Below are positions 1 to 9,460 of a stretch of DNA of 64,000 nucleotides, piece after piece (the stretch's first letter is position 1; the number at the start of each line of letters is the position of its first letter). Location: positions 124,001 to 188,000 of the forward strand of contig JAIXXL010000047.1 in the NCBI GenBank assembly GCA_027490755.1, read 5' to 3'. A program made the position numbers and the translations under genes. This stretch comes from Betaproteobacteria bacterium. Its GTDB lineage: Bacteria > Pseudomonadota > Gammaproteobacteria > Burkholderiales > UBA3065. The notes beneath the pieces are model-generated. The model was given only the letters and a program-made list of their open reading frames with translations. It searched no databases and was not told the origin of the DNA.

Positions 1-122
1 CTCACGGCACCGTTGCCGGACTTGCCCTCAACCTCGAGCGAGCCGAGTTCCTCCTGCGCGCGGTTCATCTTTTCCTGCATCTGCTGGGCCTGCTTCATCA
101 GGCCGGCAAGTCCGCCCTTCAT
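1..122 (-). CDS. ybaB: YbaB/EbfC nucleoid-associated protein (N-terminal part, runs off the window)
   Basis: The visible 40 codons start [19 protein letters not shown] and continue with an amphipathic, Gln/Glu/Lys-rich helix, the signature of the YbaB/EbfC family. These are small dimeric nucleoid-associated proteins of about 105-110 residues. The ATG overlaps the dnaX TGA by one base (TGATG), so the two are translationally coupled, and dnaX-ybaB is a very common bacterial pairing, often followed by recR. The rest of the gene lies outside the window. Family membership is clear; the exact cellular role is not settled even for the family. Confidence 0.9.
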   Translation of the reverse strand, partial: MKGGLAGLMKQAQQMQEKMNRAQEELGSLEVEGKSGNGAV

Positions 123-1816
123 CACGGTGACACCTCTCCCGGGTTACTGGTCTGGTTCTGCAGCGGCCGGATGCTGGCATCCAGCAACACGCCGCCCATC
201 TCGTCGATCAAACCGCGCACGAACGGGTCGCTGCGGATCGCTTCCACTGCTTGTGCCTGCTGCGCCGCACGCGCTGACTCGCGGCGGGCGATCGGCGTCT
301 CGGCGACGCCGCCGGTATCCAGCTCAACCACGGCGATCTCGATACGGACGCTGCGACCCAACGCGGCGCCCACTGCCTCGGCCAACTTGTCGCGGACGGC
401 CGCGTCGAACATGCGCCTGAACGCGGCGCCAAGTTCAAGCTTGATGCAGCCGGGGTCGTGAGACGCCACCACGCAGCGATCGGCGAGCATGCGCGTCTTG
501 CCGCCGAGACCCATCCGCTCGACCAAGGCCGGCCAGTTTCCATCAAATGTAGCCGCATCTGTCGGTCGCGCGCTCGGTTCCACCACAGCAGCGGCCTCCA
601 TGTGGGGCGGCTGTGCTGGCGCCGCTGTCGCGGATACCGCGCGAGCGATAGCCGGTGTCGCCGCTGCAGCGGGCTGCGCGACAGCGATGGCCGCGGCTGA
701 TGCGCGATCGGCGGTCGCCACTTTCAGGGGCTCGGCGCCAGGCCCGGCCAGCGCGATCATGCGCAACACCGCCATGACAAAACCGGACTCGGCATCCGGG
801 GCCCAGTCCAGTTCTGAGCGGGCGTGTACCGCAATCTGATAGAGCACTTGGAGATCGGTCGAAGACAGGCGCGAGGCTAGCTCGATGAGCCCTTCCTGCG
901 TGTCCGGTGCAGCCACCGGCAGGGCCTTGTACAAAGCTGCCTGACGGATCAGCCGCGCCAGCTCTTGCAGCGCACCGTCAAGCGCGACGCCCCTGCCGTT
1001 GAGTGCATCAGCCGCCGCCAGCGCGGCAGCAGCATCGTTGCGGCTCACCGCCTGCAGGATGGCGATCAGCGCATCGAGATCGGCCACGCCCAGCATCTCG
1101 GCAACCGCGCCAGCCGCCACCCGGCCGCCACCGAAGGCGATCGCCTGATCGAGCAGGGACAGGGCATCGCGCAGGCTGCCCTGCGCCGCTCGCGACAACA
1201 GTTCGAGCGCTGCGGGTTCGGCCTCGACGCCCTCCTCGGCCAGGATGTGCGTCATGCGTGCCGCGATCACCGCTGGCGCGATCGGTTTGAGGCCGAACTG
1301 CATGCAACGGCTCAAAACCGTCACGGGGATCTTCTGCGGGTCAGTGGTAGCCAGCACGAATTTCACATGGTCCGGCGGCTCCTCAAGTGTCTTGAGCATG
1401 GCGTTGAACGCGGAACCGGATAGCTGGTGTACCTCGTCGATCACATACACCTTGTAGCGCCCCACCGTCGGCGCATAGGTGGCGTTCTCCAACAGCTCCC
1501 GCATGCGGTCGACCTGCGTGTTCGAGGCCGCATCCAGTTCGATGAGGTCGACGAAGCGCCCCTCCTCGATGCCGCGGCACGCCGCACAGACGCCACAGGG
1601 GTCGGGCGTGACACCGGTCTCGCAGTTCAGTGCGCGCGCGAGGACCCGCGCCAGCGTGGTCTTGCCAACACCCCGGGTTCCCGTGAACAAGTAGGCGTGG
1701 TGCAGCCGCCCGCTCGACAGCGCATGCCGCAAGGCCTGAAGAACGTGCGTCTGGCCGACCACGTCTGCAAAGGAATTCGGTCGCCACTTGCGGGCGAGGA
1801 CGCGGTGCGCTTGCAT
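122..1816 (-). CDS. dnaX: DNA polymerase III subunit gamma/tau
   Basis: Clamp-loader ATPase subunit of the replicative polymerase. From the chosen ATG ([13 protein letters not shown], the usual family N-terminus) the protein is 564 residues. Visible landmarks are Walker A GTRGVGKT at 46-53, a four-cysteine zinc module (Cys65, 74, 77, 80), Walker B DEVH near 127-130, and SRC-type residues further on. The C-terminal third is Ala-rich and variable, as in tau proteins. An upstream in-frame start would add 25 residues that do not resemble the family, so 1816 is preferred. I saw no clear slippery A-rich frameshift site for making gamma. It lies downstream of ffs and pagL and overlaps ybaB by one base. 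Confidence 0.96.
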   Translation of the reverse strand: MQAHRVLARKWRPNSFADVVGQTHVLQALRHALSSGRLHHAYLFTGTRGVGKTTLARVLARALNCETGVTPDPCGVCAACRGIEEGRFVDLIELDAASNTQVDRMRELLENATYAPTVGRYKVYVIDEVHQLSGSAFNAMLKTLEEPPDHVKFVLATTDPQKIPVTVLSRCMQFGLKPIAPAVIAARMTHILAEEGVEAEPAALELLSRAAQGSLRDALSLLDQAIAFGGGRVAAGAVAEMLGVADLDALIAILQAVSRNDAAAALAAADALNGRGVALDGALQELARLIRQAALYKALPVAAPDTQEGLIELASRLSSTDLQVLYQIAVHARSELDWAPDAESGFVMAVLRMIALAGPGAEPLKVATADRASAAAIAVAQPAAAATPAIARAVSATAAPAQPPHMEAAAVVEPSARPTDAATFDGNWPALVERMGLGGKTRMLADRCVVASHDPGCIKLELGAAFRRMFDAAVRDKLAEAVGAALGRSVRIEIAVVELDTGGVAETPIARRESARAAQQAQAVEAIRSDPFVRGLIDEMGGVLLDASIRPLQNQTSNPGEVSP

Positions 1817-1879
1817 GCCCCGATTATGCACCCACGGCCGCAGCCGGACGACGCCAAGCCAGCCGCCCTGGCAGGATCG

Positions 1880-1912
1880 ATACAAAAGCAAGAAGGGGCG
1901 CCGCAGCGCCCC
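1880..1912 (-). terminator. Rho-independent terminator downstream of the PagL-like gene
   Basis: A perfect 7-bp G+C stem (GGGGCGC, loop CGCA, GCGCCCC at 1895-1912) is followed on the minus strand by a T-rich run (TTCTTGCTTTTG). It sits 24 bp past the stop of the PagL-like gene and just before dnaX, so it should end that transcript and separate it from dnaX. Confidence 0.75.
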
Positions 1913-1935
1913 CCGACGTCAAGACCCGGTGGGTC

Positions 1936-2475
1936 TCAGAAGCCGTACTTCAGTCGGACCTGGTGGAAGTTGACACCACCGTTGTTCTCGGAGATGCCGG
2001 CGTTCGAATAGTGCTGGAAGCGGTAGCCAAGGTCGTACCTGAGGCCTTCACCGAAGCGGAACCCAAAGCCGACGTGGTCGCCGAACTCGAAGGCGGTTCC
2101 CATCTTCTTTTCGTCGTTCAGCCGCACGCTGGAGAAGAGGTGAACACCCACACCTGCCTCAACGTAAGGGGCGACGCTGCCGGAATCGGAGCCGTAACGG
2201 AAAACCGGTGTGAATCCGATGCCGGCAATGCTGTTACCGCCCGGATCGTCGCCCTTCCAGTAGGACGCATCAGCTTCCCAATACCCGCCGAGCGACCAAT
2301 CCCCAGACTTGAACCACTGCTTATCCCAGTTCCAGACCAGGCCGATGGCGCCCATCTTTGCATCTTCACCGTTGCCACCGATCAGCGAGATACCGTCGAC
2401 AGCTGCGGCGGGGCCGGCGGCCAGCGCTGCGGCCAGGGCGAGTGCCGCCAAAGGGCTGCGATTCTGATTCTTCAT
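1936..2475 (-). CDS. PagL-type acyloxyacyl hydrolase (lipid A 3-O-deacylase), outer membrane
   Basis: This 179-residue protein has an N-terminal signal peptide (basic start, Ala/Leu core, AAA before about residue 26) and alternating aromatic/polar strands ending in LKYGF, typical of a small outer-membrane beta-barrel. The stretch FQHYSNAGISENNGG carries the PagL-family His-X-Ser pair (His155, Ser157) and the following conserved Asn/Gly residues. Family members remove the 3-O-linked acyl chain of lipid A and so alter outer-membrane charge and immunogenicity. The gene is followed by a strong terminator and preceded by the 4.5S RNA. The precise acyl position cut is an inference from the family. 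Confidence 0.85.
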   Translation of the reverse strand: MKNQNRSPLAALALAAALAAGPAAAVDGISLIGGNGEDAKMGAIGLVWNWDKQWFKSGDWSLGGYWEADASYWKGDDPGGNSIAGIGFTPVFRYGSDSGSVAPYVEAGVGVHLFSSVRLNDEKKMGTAFEFGDHVGFGFRFGEGLRYDLGYRFQHYSNAGISENNGGVNFHQVRLKYGF

Positions 2476-2529
2476 TGTTCTCGGACCTTTCCTCTAAACA
2501 ACAGGGGACTGCGTCTTGACTGCATGGGG

Positions 2530-2641
2530 TGGCGAGCCTTGCCCCCGGCACTTGCAACAAACGGCTGTGGCTGCTGCCTTCCGGCCCTGACCAGATTCAC
2601 CGCCGTGCAATGCGGGGAGGCCCGCCATGAATGGCAAGCCG
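2530..2641 (-). ncRNA. ffs: Signal recognition particle RNA (4.5S RNA)
   Basis: The minus strand contains the SRP domain IV signature GTCAGGGCCGGAAGGCAGC (around 2571-2592), with the GGAA tetraloop and symmetric internal loop that bind Ffh. The flanks pair to close the long hairpin: GGCTTGCC at 2640-2633 can pair with GGCAAGGC at 2543-2536, with one mismatch, and CCCCGCATTGCA with the TGCAAGTGCCGGGG side. The length of about 110 nt fits the small bacterial SRP RNA. The position just upstream of the dnaX-ybaB region is typical. The ends are approximate. Confidence 0.9.
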
Positions 2642-2787
2642 GCTCTAACAACAAGTGCGCGCCGGCCATGGCAGCCGCAACTGCTACCTGCAGACTTTAG
2701 CGTCCGCAAGGCCCCGATGTCCAGCGAGCGCAAGCTTTGGCAAGCTTTCAGCTGCGGCCTGCGTGGCGCCTGCGCCACAATCATGGC

Positions 2788-3933
2788 GTGAAATTTCGCA
2801 ACGTACCCAACGAGCGGGCGGCCTCAGACAGATCTGTCGACATCCCGGCGGTGGACTTTGCCGCAATGGTCCAGGATGCGGGGGAGGCCATAGTGACTCT
2901 CGACCTGGCTGGCCATGTCACCAGCTGGAACGCAGCCGCAGAGACACTGCTGGGTTACCGGGCCATCGATATACGCGGCCTGCCGGCACCCCACCTGCTT
3001 CCCGCTGGCCGTCTGCTGGCGGCGGGCCGACGAATCACCGTACGTCGGCATAGCAGCGGGCGCGCTGTGCAACTGGTCGCATCGGTCGCTGCCCTGCGCG
3101 ATGCCGAAGGTTCTGCCATCGGCTGGTCAGAGGTCCTGACCCGGCTGCCCGATGCCGCGGGCCCCGCGGTGCCCGACGATGCGGAACTCGCACCGGCGCT
3201 CGCCCACGCGCTGGAGCAAGGCCAACTGCATCTGCTTTATCAGCCGATCTTCCGCCTGTCGGACCGCTGCGCCGTTGGCGTCGAGGCCCTGCTGCGCTGG
3301 CACACCGGGGGCGACTCGCATCTTCTGCCAGGCCAGTTCATCCCGTGTGCTGAACGCGAGGGCCTGATCGGCCCGATCGGCCTCTTCGTCTTGCGTAGCG
3401 CCTGCGCGCAGATCGCTACCTGGATGCGCAACGGCGGTCGCGTCTTGCCGGTCTCTGTCAACGTCTCGGCGCACCAGTTCCGTCTGCCCGACTTCGCTGC
3501 GGCGTTCGCGGAGGCTATCGAACAGTCTGGCATCGACCCACGCTGGCTCAAACTGGAGGTCACCGAATCGGCGATCGTGGAGGACCCCGATACCGCGTCG
3601 GCACAGCTCGACACGCTGCGCGCGCTCGGCGTCAGCATCGCCATCGACGATTTCGGCGTCGGCTACTCGTCGCTGTCGCGCCTGCGGCAGTACCACATCG
3701 ACACCCTAAAACTCGACCACAGTTTCGTTCGCGACATCGCCGACGATGCCATCGCGCGCGAGGTCGCCGGAACCGTCATCCGGCTGGCGCATCGGCTGGG
3801 CATGACAGTAGTGGCGGAAGGCGTCGAGACCGAAGCACAGTACGAAACCTTGCTCACGTTGGGCTGCGACTATGGGCAGGGCTTCCTGCTCGCGCGCCCC
3901 CTCTCCGAGAGCGAGATCCCTGCGCTGGCGTGA
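2788..3933 (+). CDS. PAS-EAL protein, probable cyclic-di-GMP phosphodiesterase
   Basis: The predicted protein is 381 residues from the GTG at 2788 (an upstream in-frame start at 2737 is less likely). Residues about 25-115 form a PAS fold (QDAGEAIVTLDLAGHVTSWN...LLGY). Residues about 133-375 form an EAL domain with the catalytic set intact: EALLRW, the Asn of VSVNVSAHQF, the Glu of LEVTES, DDFGVGYSSL, the Lys/Asp of LKLDHSFV, and AEGVETEAQ. It should therefore hydrolyse c-di-GMP to pGpG in response to a signal sensed by PAS. There is no membrane segment and no GGDEF. It converges on dxs with one base between the stop codons, at the left edge of the PGC. Signal and cofactor are unknown. Confidence 0.88.
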   Translation: MKFRNVPNERAASDRSVDIPAVDFAAMVQDAGEAIVTLDLAGHVTSWNAAAETLLGYRAIDIRGLPAPHLLPAGRLLAAGRRITVRRHSSGRAVQLVASVAALRDAEGSAIGWSEVLTRLPDAAGPAVPDDAELAPALAHALEQGQLHLLYQPIFRLSDRCAVGVEALLRWHTGGDSHLLPGQFIPCAEREGLIGPIGLFVLRSACAQIATWMRNGGRVLPVSVNVSAHQFRLPDFAAAFAEAIEQSGIDPRWLKLEVTESAIVEDPDTASAQLDTLRALGVSIAIDDFGVGYSSLSRLRQYHIDTLKLDHSFVRDIADDAIAREVAGTVIRLAHRLGMTVVAEGVETEAQYETLLTLGCDYGQGFLLARPLSESEIPALA

Positions 3934-3934
3934 A

Positions 3935-5908
3935 TCAGGCTGTTGCGGCTTCGGCCCCGAGCAGAAGGCGTACGCTACCCTCGATCCCCGGCCCATCCAA
4001 GCCTTCCATGGCGAGCAGCGTGGCGTGATCGCCGTGGTCGATGAAGCGGTCCGGCAAGCCCAGGTGATGGATCGGCACCATGGGAATGCGGTTGCCCAGC
4101 GCCACCAGCCCCTCGGCGCAAGCCGAACCGGCACCGCCCTGGATCACGTGCTCTTCAACGGTGACGAGAAGGTCATGGTTGTTCGCCGCCCACGCCAGGG
4201 CATCCAGGTCCAGCGGCTTGACGAAGCGCATGTTGATCACCGTGGCGTCGAGCGCCTCGGCCGCCTTGAGCGCTTGCGTGACCATGGAGCCGAACGCCAG
4301 GATGGCGACGCGCCCACCCTTGGCAGCGCCGCTGGTCCTTAGCGTCTCTGCCTTGCCGACCGGGAGCGGCTCGAGTGTGTCGGTCGCATCCACACCGGTG
4401 CCGGCGCCACGCGGGTACCTGATCGCACTGGGGCCCTCGTAGGCCAGACCGGTGCTGAGCATGCGCCGGCATTCCAGTTCGTCCTTGGGCGCCATCACCA
4501 CCATATGCGGGATGCAGCGCAAGAAACTGTAGTCGTAGATGCCGGCATGAGTGGCGCCATCGGCACCCACCAGACCGGCCCGGTCCAGTGCAAAAACCAC
4601 AGGCAGCTTCTGCAGGGCCACATCGTGGATCAGCTGGTCATAGGCGCGCTGCAGGAAGGTGCTGTATATCGCCACCACCGGCTTGAGGCCCTCGCAGGCG
4701 ATACCGGCGGCGAAAGTCACCGCGTGCTGCTCGGCGATGCCAACATCGTGGTAGCGGTCGGGGAATCGCTCAGCGTATTCGACCATGCCCGAGCCTTCGC
4801 GCATGGCCGGCGTGATGGCAACCACCCGTTGATCGGCCGCGGCGGCGTCGCACAGCCACTTTCCGAAGACTTGTGAATAGGTCGGCTTGGCCGGGGTCAC
4901 AGCCGGCTTGATGCCGGCCGCCGGATCGAACTTGCCGGGCCCGTGATAGAGGATCGGGTCGGCTTCGGCGCGGTCGTAGCCCGCGCCCTTGCGCGTCACG
5001 ATGTGCAAAAACTGCGGGCCCTTCAGGCGGCGCAAATTGATCAGTGTCGGCACCAGCGCTTCAAGGTCGTGGCCATCGATCGGGCCGACATAGTTGAAGC
5101 CGAACTCCTCGAACAGAGTGCCGGGCGTGACGAAGCCCTTCGCAGTCTCCTCGACGCGGTGGGCAAGCTCACGCATCGACGGCAGGCCGCTGAGCAGCTG
5201 CTTGCCAAGCTCCTTGGTGCTTGTGTAGAGCCGTCCGGAGAGCAGGCGTGTGAGGTACTTGGACAGCGCCCCGACCGGCGGGCTGATCGACATCTCGTTG
5301 TCGTTGAGGATCACCAGAAGGTCGATGTCACGCTCGATGCCGGCGTTGTTGAGCGCCTCGAAAGCAAGGCCGGCGCTCATCGCCCCATCACCGATCACAG
5401 CCACATGGCGGCGGCGACCAGCCCCCTCATGCTCACCCTTCTGGCGCGATGCGATAGCCATGCCCAGCGCGGCGGAGATGCTGGTCGACGAGTGGGCGGT
5501 ACCGAAATGGTCGTAGTCGCTCTCGCAACGACGCGGGAAGCCGGACAAGCCGTTGAGCTGGCGCAGGCTGCCCATGCGTTCGCGGCGCCCGGTCAGGATC
5601 TTGTGTGGGTAGCTCTGGTGCCCCACGTCCCAGATAAGACGGTCGTAGGGCAGGTTGAACACGTGGTGGATGGCCACGGTGAGCTCGACAGTACCGAGGT
5701 TGGACGAGAGGTGTCCGCCGGTGCTGGCAACCGACCGCAGCAGGAACTCGCGCAACTCGCCCGCGAGTTGCTTGAGTTGCGCACGGCTGAGCGCACGCAC
5801 TTGGGCCGGCGTGTTAACGCTATCGAGGATCGGTTCCAGATCATCCATGGACGCGAATTGTGCGCCATCCAGACGGGTGAATGTTGCAGCGCGCTGGAAT
5901 GAGTTCAT
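3935..5908 (-). CDS. dxs: 1-deoxy-D-xylulose-5-phosphate synthase
   Basis: First enzyme of the MEP isoprenoid pathway: thiamine-PP-dependent condensation of pyruvate with glyceraldehyde-3-phosphate. The 657 residues show the TPP-binding block [18 protein letters not shown], the substrate region [17 protein letters not shown], and the pyrimidine-binding [15 protein letters not shown]. The start at 5908 is preceded by a strong GGAGGTG and overlaps the puhE stop as ATGA. A later Met (codon 21) is possible but loses that coupling. As the last gene of the bchF-puh operon it would raise precursor supply for the bacteriochlorophyll tail and carotenoids when pigment genes are on. Confidence 0.97.
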   Translation of the reverse strand: MNSFQRAATFTRLDGAQFASMDDLEPILDSVNTPAQVRALSRAQLKQLAGELREFLLRSVASTGGHLSSNLGTVELTVAIHHVFNLPYDRLIWDVGHQSYPHKILTGRRERMGSLRQLNGLSGFPRRCESDYDHFGTAHSSTSISAALGMAIASRQKGEHEGAGRRRHVAVIGDGAMSAGLAFEALNNAGIERDIDLLVILNDNEMSISPPVGALSKYLTRLLSGRLYTSTKELGKQLLSGLPSMRELAHRVEETAKGFVTPGTLFEEFGFNYVGPIDGHDLEALVPTLINLRRLKGPQFLHIVTRKGAGYDRAEADPILYHGPGKFDPAAGIKPAVTPAKPTYSQVFGKWLCDAAAADQRVVAITPAMREGSGMVEYAERFPDRYHDVGIAEQHAVTFAAGIACEGLKPVVAIYSTFLQRAYDQLIHDVALQKLPVVFALDRAGLVGADGATHAGIYDYSFLRCIPHMVVMAPKDELECRRMLSTGLAYEGPSAIRYPRGAGTGVDATDTLEPLPVGKAETLRTSGAAKGGRVAILAFGSMVTQALKAAEALDATVINMRFVKPLDLDALAWAANNHDLLVTVEEHVIQGGAGSACAEGLVALGNRIPMVPIHHLGLPDRFIDHGDHATLLAMEGLDGPGIEGSVRLLLGAEAATA

Positions 5909-6705
5909 GTCACCTCCATACCCAAAGTGGTGCGCGCCGCACGATCAGCGCGCGCACCGATACCCCACTGCCAGAGCCTCTCGAAAGGGATCGGCAGCAC
6001 CATGAACCAGTGTTCGAGGATGGCGAGGCTGAGCAGCATCGACGCCAAAGAGGCCGCAACCGGCTGAAAATCGCCGGCCCTGTGGGCCCACGCGAACTCC
6101 CAGCCTGCGATCGCAGCCGCTGTGGCAAGCGTGACCACCAATGGGAACAGCGGGTTGATCGGCTTGCGCTGGAAGTAGGTCGGCAGATAACGCAGGTGTG
6201 CCGGCAGGAAGGTCTCGGAGAGATTGCGCACACCAAGGAAGATGTTGAGCTTGGCACTCTGGCGCATCACCCAGAAGATCAGATAGGTGCAGAGCCCGAC
6301 ACGGTTGCTGCCGCCCGCGGTGGCGAGGAACACACCCAGGCCGAGCACGACCAGCGCGATCTCGTGGTGCAGCACCACCTGCAAGGCGAAACCGGCGCGC
6401 TTCCAGCCGCGCGAGCCGACCGGCAGGTCGATGCGACGGGGTCCGGTCACATAACCCAGCAGGAATGCGATCTCTTGCCATGCCCAGATCAGCAAGGCGC
6501 AACTGAAGGCGCAGTAGGCGCCAGCCTCGGTCGCGATATTGCGCGACGCAGCCAGCCCCCAGAAAGCCACCACCGCGAGCCAACTGGCCAGCGTGAACGT
6601 CAGGCGGTAGGTCGATCGCGGCAAGCGGTTGAGCCAGATGATCACGCCCGTACCGATCCACCATGCGAACACGGTGAACACGGCTGGCAGCAGGATATTG
6701 CTCAT
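5905..6705 (-). CDS. puhE: Putative photosynthetic complex assembly protein PuhE
   Basis: A 266-residue integral membrane protein with about seven hydrophobic segments, starting [18 protein letters not shown]. It matches PuhE in size, hydrophobic pattern and position next to acsF in puh operons. In Rhodobacter, PuhE (ORF274) modulates bacteriochlorophyll synthesis and reaction-centre/LH1 assembly; the molecular mechanism is not established. The ATG at 6705 was chosen because the reading frame upstream is not membrane-like and runs into acsF. It lies 43 bp after acsF and overlaps dxs by 4 bases (ATGA). Confidence 0.88.
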   Translation of the reverse strand: MSNILLPAVFTVFAWWIGTGVIIWLNRLPRSTYRLTFTLASWLAVVAFWGLAASRNIATEAGAYCAFSCALLIWAWQEIAFLLGYVTGPRRIDLPVGSRGWKRAGFALQVVLHHEIALVVLGLGVFLATAGGSNRVGLCTYLIFWVMRQSAKLNIFLGVRNLSETFLPAHLRYLPTYFQRKPINPLFPLVVTLATAAAIAGWEFAWAHRAGDFQPVAASLASMLLSLAILEHWFMVLPIPFERLWQWGIGARADRAARTTLGMEVT

Positions 6706-6748
6706 CGGCTCGGGGCCCTCTCTACCCGTCCAGCGACTCGCCGGGCCC

Positions 6749-7834
6749 TCACCACACCGGCTCGAGGCGGGGATCGGCCGGCAACTCGTGGCTCTTCGCC
6801 GGAAGCATGAACATGCGAACGAAAGTGGCGCCGGCAACCAGCGCCAGGCCCGCACGTCGCACGCCATTCCACAGCCCGCCAGCCTTGCGCGCCTCGTCCA
6901 TGGCCTCGGCGACGGCCAGCATCTTCTCCAGGCCGGCACGGAATGCCGGGGCCTCGAAGTCGAGCGTGACGGGGAACACCTGGCGCGAGATCTCGCGGGT
7001 GACCCGGAACACTTCCATGTCGTAGTCCTTGGGGTTGAGGCCCAGCGACTTGTGGAATACCGGCCGCGCGTGGTCGCGCACGTACATGGTGGCGAATACA
7101 GCCAGCGTGAAGAAACGGATCCACAGGCGGTTGATGCCGCTGGTCAGCTTGGGGTCGGCGCGCATGAGCAGGGCAAAGGCCTCGCCATGGCGAAACTCGT
7201 CGTTGCACCATTCGCGGAACCACTTGAAGATCGGGTGGAAGCAGAGCTCCGGATGCCGCTCGATCTGCCGGTAGATGGTGATGTAGCGGGCATAGCCGAT
7301 CTTCTCGGACAGGTAGGTCGCGTAGAAGATGTACTTGGGCTTGAAGTAAGTGTACTTCTTGGCCTTGACCAGAAAGCCCAGGTCCACCCCGATGCCGAAG
7401 TCCTTCAGCCACTGGTTGATGAAGCCGGCGTGGCGCGACTCGTCGCGGGCCATGTAGCCGAACAGGTCCTTCATGTCGGGGTTCTTTACCCGGCGACGGA
7501 TCTCGGCATAGAGCACACAGCCGGAGAACTCGGCAGTGACCGAGCTGATCATGAAGTCGACGAACTCCTGATAAAGCTCGTCGGGGAGGTGCGAGTAGTC
7601 TTTGCCCAGCATGTCTACCGGCCGCTCGAAGTGGCCGTTGTTGGGGTCGTCCTTGAACTCGGCCATCAGCGCATCCCATTGTTCGCGGACCGAGCTGATG
7701 TCGATGCGGTCCATGGCGTCGAAATCGGTGGTGTAGAAGCGCGGGTCGAGGATGGTGTTCTTCTGCGCCTGCCGGGTCGAGTCGTTGATGTCCGCGGCGG
7801 TCTCGAGTTGCTGGGTCTCGGTCATGGCGTTCAT
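6749..7834 (-). CDS. acsF: Aerobic Mg-protoporphyrin IX monomethyl ester cyclase
   Basis: Forms the isocyclic E ring of (bacterio)chlorophyll from Mg-protoporphyrin monomethyl ester using O2, through a carboxylate-bridged di-iron centre. The 361-residue protein carries both E-x-x-H iron motifs, DESRH (131-135) and DEFRH (212-216), plus Glu102/Glu111. The sequence ([34 protein letters not shown]) is typical of bacterial AcsF. The start MNAMTETQQ has GGAGG 9 bases upstream and overlaps the stop of the preceding gene (ATGA). No gene for the anaerobic radical-SAM cyclase BchE is in the window, so this is the only E-ring route visible here. Confidence 0.97.
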   Translation of the reverse strand: MNAMTETQQLETAADINDSTRQAQKNTILDPRFYTTDFDAMDRIDISSVREQWDALMAEFKDDPNNGHFERPVDMLGKDYSHLPDELYQEFVDFMISSVTAEFSGCVLYAEIRRRVKNPDMKDLFGYMARDESRHAGFINQWLKDFGIGVDLGFLVKAKKYTYFKPKYIFYATYLSEKIGYARYITIYRQIERHPELCFHPIFKWFREWCNDEFRHGEAFALLMRADPKLTSGINRLWIRFFTLAVFATMYVRDHARPVFHKSLGLNPKDYDMEVFRVTREISRQVFPVTLDFEAPAFRAGLEKMLAVAEAMDEARKAGGLWNGVRRAGLALVAGATFVRMFMLPAKSHELPADPRLEPVW

Positions 7835-8202
7835 GGCTGCTGGCCTCCGTGTGGCGCTACTGCTGGGTTGGCGGACATCATCGCGGCATGCGGCCGCGGG
7901 TACTTCCGCGCTGATGAAAAACGTCGCTCCGAGAAGCTCACCTCGTACAGCAGGTCGAGTTCGAAGCGCGAGAGTGCGTAGATCTTGAAGCGCTCCCACC
8001 AGGACGCGCGGGATACGGTGGCCTTGCGATCCACGGCGTAGCGCTCGCCCCAGGTGATGCGGGTCGGTGGGTTGTGCACCAGCACCTCGTCACCGGGACC
8101 GACCTCGACATCCTCAAGGATGACGTGGGCGTAGCATTCGTCAGCGGTGTGGGCCAGCTCTACCCGGCAGGGCACGGTGGCGGAGCGCGGGACCCGGTTC
8201 AT
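7831..8202 (-). CDS. Conserved PGC protein of unknown function between puhC and acsF
   Basis: 123 residues, soluble-looking, no signal or membrane span, no cysteine cluster that I recognise as a cofactor site (one Cys each at 12 and 23). It is joined to both neighbours by 4-base ATGA overlaps (puhC stop/its start, its stop/acsF start), so it is certainly translated as part of the puh operon. Residues 33-60 ([22 protein letters not shown]) suggest a small beta-rich fold, and the C-terminal half contains [14 protein letters not shown]. An unnamed gene of similar size occupies this slot in related betaproteobacterial PGCs as far as I recall. A role in the cyclase step or RC assembly is an inference from position only. 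Confidence 0.8.
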   Translation of the reverse strand: MNRVPRSATVPCRVELAHTADECYAHVILEDVEVGPGDEVLVHNPPTRITWGERYAVDRKATVSRASWWERFKIYALSRFELDLLYEVSFSERRFSSARKYPRPHAAMMSANPAVAPHGGQQP

Positions 8203-8768
8203 GGTGAAACCCCCGTCGAGGTTGCAAGCTGCGGCTCGATCAGCATCCGGGCAAAGGCTCCGGCGTTGGTCTGCCCGAATGCCGTGAGTTCGATTTGCCC
8301 GCCAGTCGCGAGGTCGCGCAGGGTAAGCAGCCCGTTTTCCCGTACCAACTCGAACGGCTCTTCCGCGCTCTTGCCCAGTCTGCGGCGCTCTCGCGCCAGG
8401 CCGCGCAGGATTCCGCGGATAAAACCAGCCTCGCCGGTGACACGGTAGACCTCTGCACCGCTTTCGGCATCCAGCACACTTACAGACTTGTCCGCGGCAT
8501 CGACAAAGCGCAGACGGCGGCGGTCGAGGGTCTTCGCTGGGGGCACCGGCTGAGCCACAGCAGGCTGCGCGGCGATCTCAGCCGCACCAGTTGCCGAGGT
8601 TGGGGACCCCTTCAACTGCAGGCCCAGCCAGAACCCGCTGGCGGGCAGAAGCATCACCGCAACGATCAGCCAGCTTGGGATGACGCCGATCAGCGGATAG
8701 CGCTTGGCGATGCGCGTGCGCCAGTCACGGCTGGCGCCCATGTTCAGGGCCCCGGCCAGGCGGTTCAT
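8199..8768 (-). CDS. puhC: Photosynthetic complex assembly protein PuhC
   Basis: The 189-residue protein has one N-terminal membrane span (about 28-50, IPSWLIVAVMLLPASGF) and a periplasmic beta-rich domain with the family pattern LRFVDAADKSVSVLDAESGAEV and ...GFIRGILRGLARERR. PuhC is required for efficient assembly of the RC-LH1 core in Rhodobacter capsulatus. The ATG at 8768 overlaps the puhB stop (ATGA), and its own stop overlaps the next start. The order puhA-B-C supports the assignment. Confidence 0.92.
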   Translation of the reverse strand: MNRLAGALNMGASRDWRTRIAKRYPLIGVIPSWLIVAVMLLPASGFWLGLQLKGSPTSATGAAEIAAQPAVAQPVPPAKTLDRRRLRFVDAADKSVSVLDAESGAEVYRVTGEAGFIRGILRGLARERRRLGKSAEEPFELVRENGLLTLRDLATGGQIELTAFGQTNAGAFARMLIEPQLATSTGVSP

Positions 8769-9460
8769 GCGCGCCCCGTTGCGGCGAGCACTTCGACGCC
8801 CGTGCCCGCCAATGGCGCGCTTGATCGGGTGGTGATGGCGGTAGCCTCCTGCTGTTGCGCCAGGGCCCAGGCATCGTTCAGCCGCTCGGCGACCGCGGCG
8901 ACATCCGGCAGGCAGCGCAGTGCCGGCTCTGGACGTGCCAGACGCCACGGACGGGCGTGCGGCCAGAGATGCGCGTAAGCGATGCGCTGTCCGGCAACCA
9001 GGCTCAGGCAGAGATCCCCCGTGCCGTCGCCATCACGCCGCATGTCGGCTGCCGCAATCTGACGCAGCGGTATGTTGTACGTGACCGAGAGCACCATGCC
9101 GATGCGCATCACGATGCGCTTGTCGGTGAGCGTGTACAGGGTGGTTCGAGCCACAACCACGGCCAGGCCATAAAGGATGAGAAGACCGAGCAGCGGCAGT
9201 GGCGCCACCTGCAGCGTGGCTAGGAGTGCCTCGCCAAAACTGACCCCGTCATGCCAATCGGCAAACAGCTTCCACACCAGCAGCAGACCGAAATAGGCGG
9301 TCACGGCGCGGACGTGGAAGATCCGCCGTGCCACCGCAACAGCATCCGGTGCACCCTGCCAGAGTTGCGTCTCGCCGGCTGGGAGTTGCTCGGGCAGCCC
9401 GGGTTCGGGCTCCCAGCCGTGTTCCGGGCCGGCGAAATGCTTGTGGTCGAGTCCGCTCAA
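8765..9460 (-). CDS. puhB: Photosynthetic complex assembly protein PuhB (TTG start)
   Basis: From the TTG at 9460 the protein is 231 residues. It begins MSGLDHKHFAG and contains the PuhB feature EPEPGLPEQLPAGE near the N-terminus, then two to three membrane spans and a PH-like domain (YTLTDKRIVMRIGMVLSVTYNIPLRQI). PuhB is an RC assembly factor. No ATG exists near the expected N-terminus. The TTG overlaps the puhA stop as TTGA, copying the ATGA couplings of the rest of the operon, which decides the start. Confidence 0.92.
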   Translation of the reverse strand: MSGLDHKHFAGPEHGWEPEPGLPEQLPAGETQLWQGAPDAVAVARRIFHVRAVTAYFGLLLVWKLFADWHDGVSFGEALLATLQVAPLPLLGLLILYGLAVVVARTTLYTLTDKRIVMRIGMVLSVTYNIPLRQIAAADMRRDGDGTGDLCLSLVAGQRIAYAHLWPHARPWRLARPEPALRCLPDVAAVAERLNDAWALAQQQEATAITTRSSAPLAGTGVEVLAATGRA

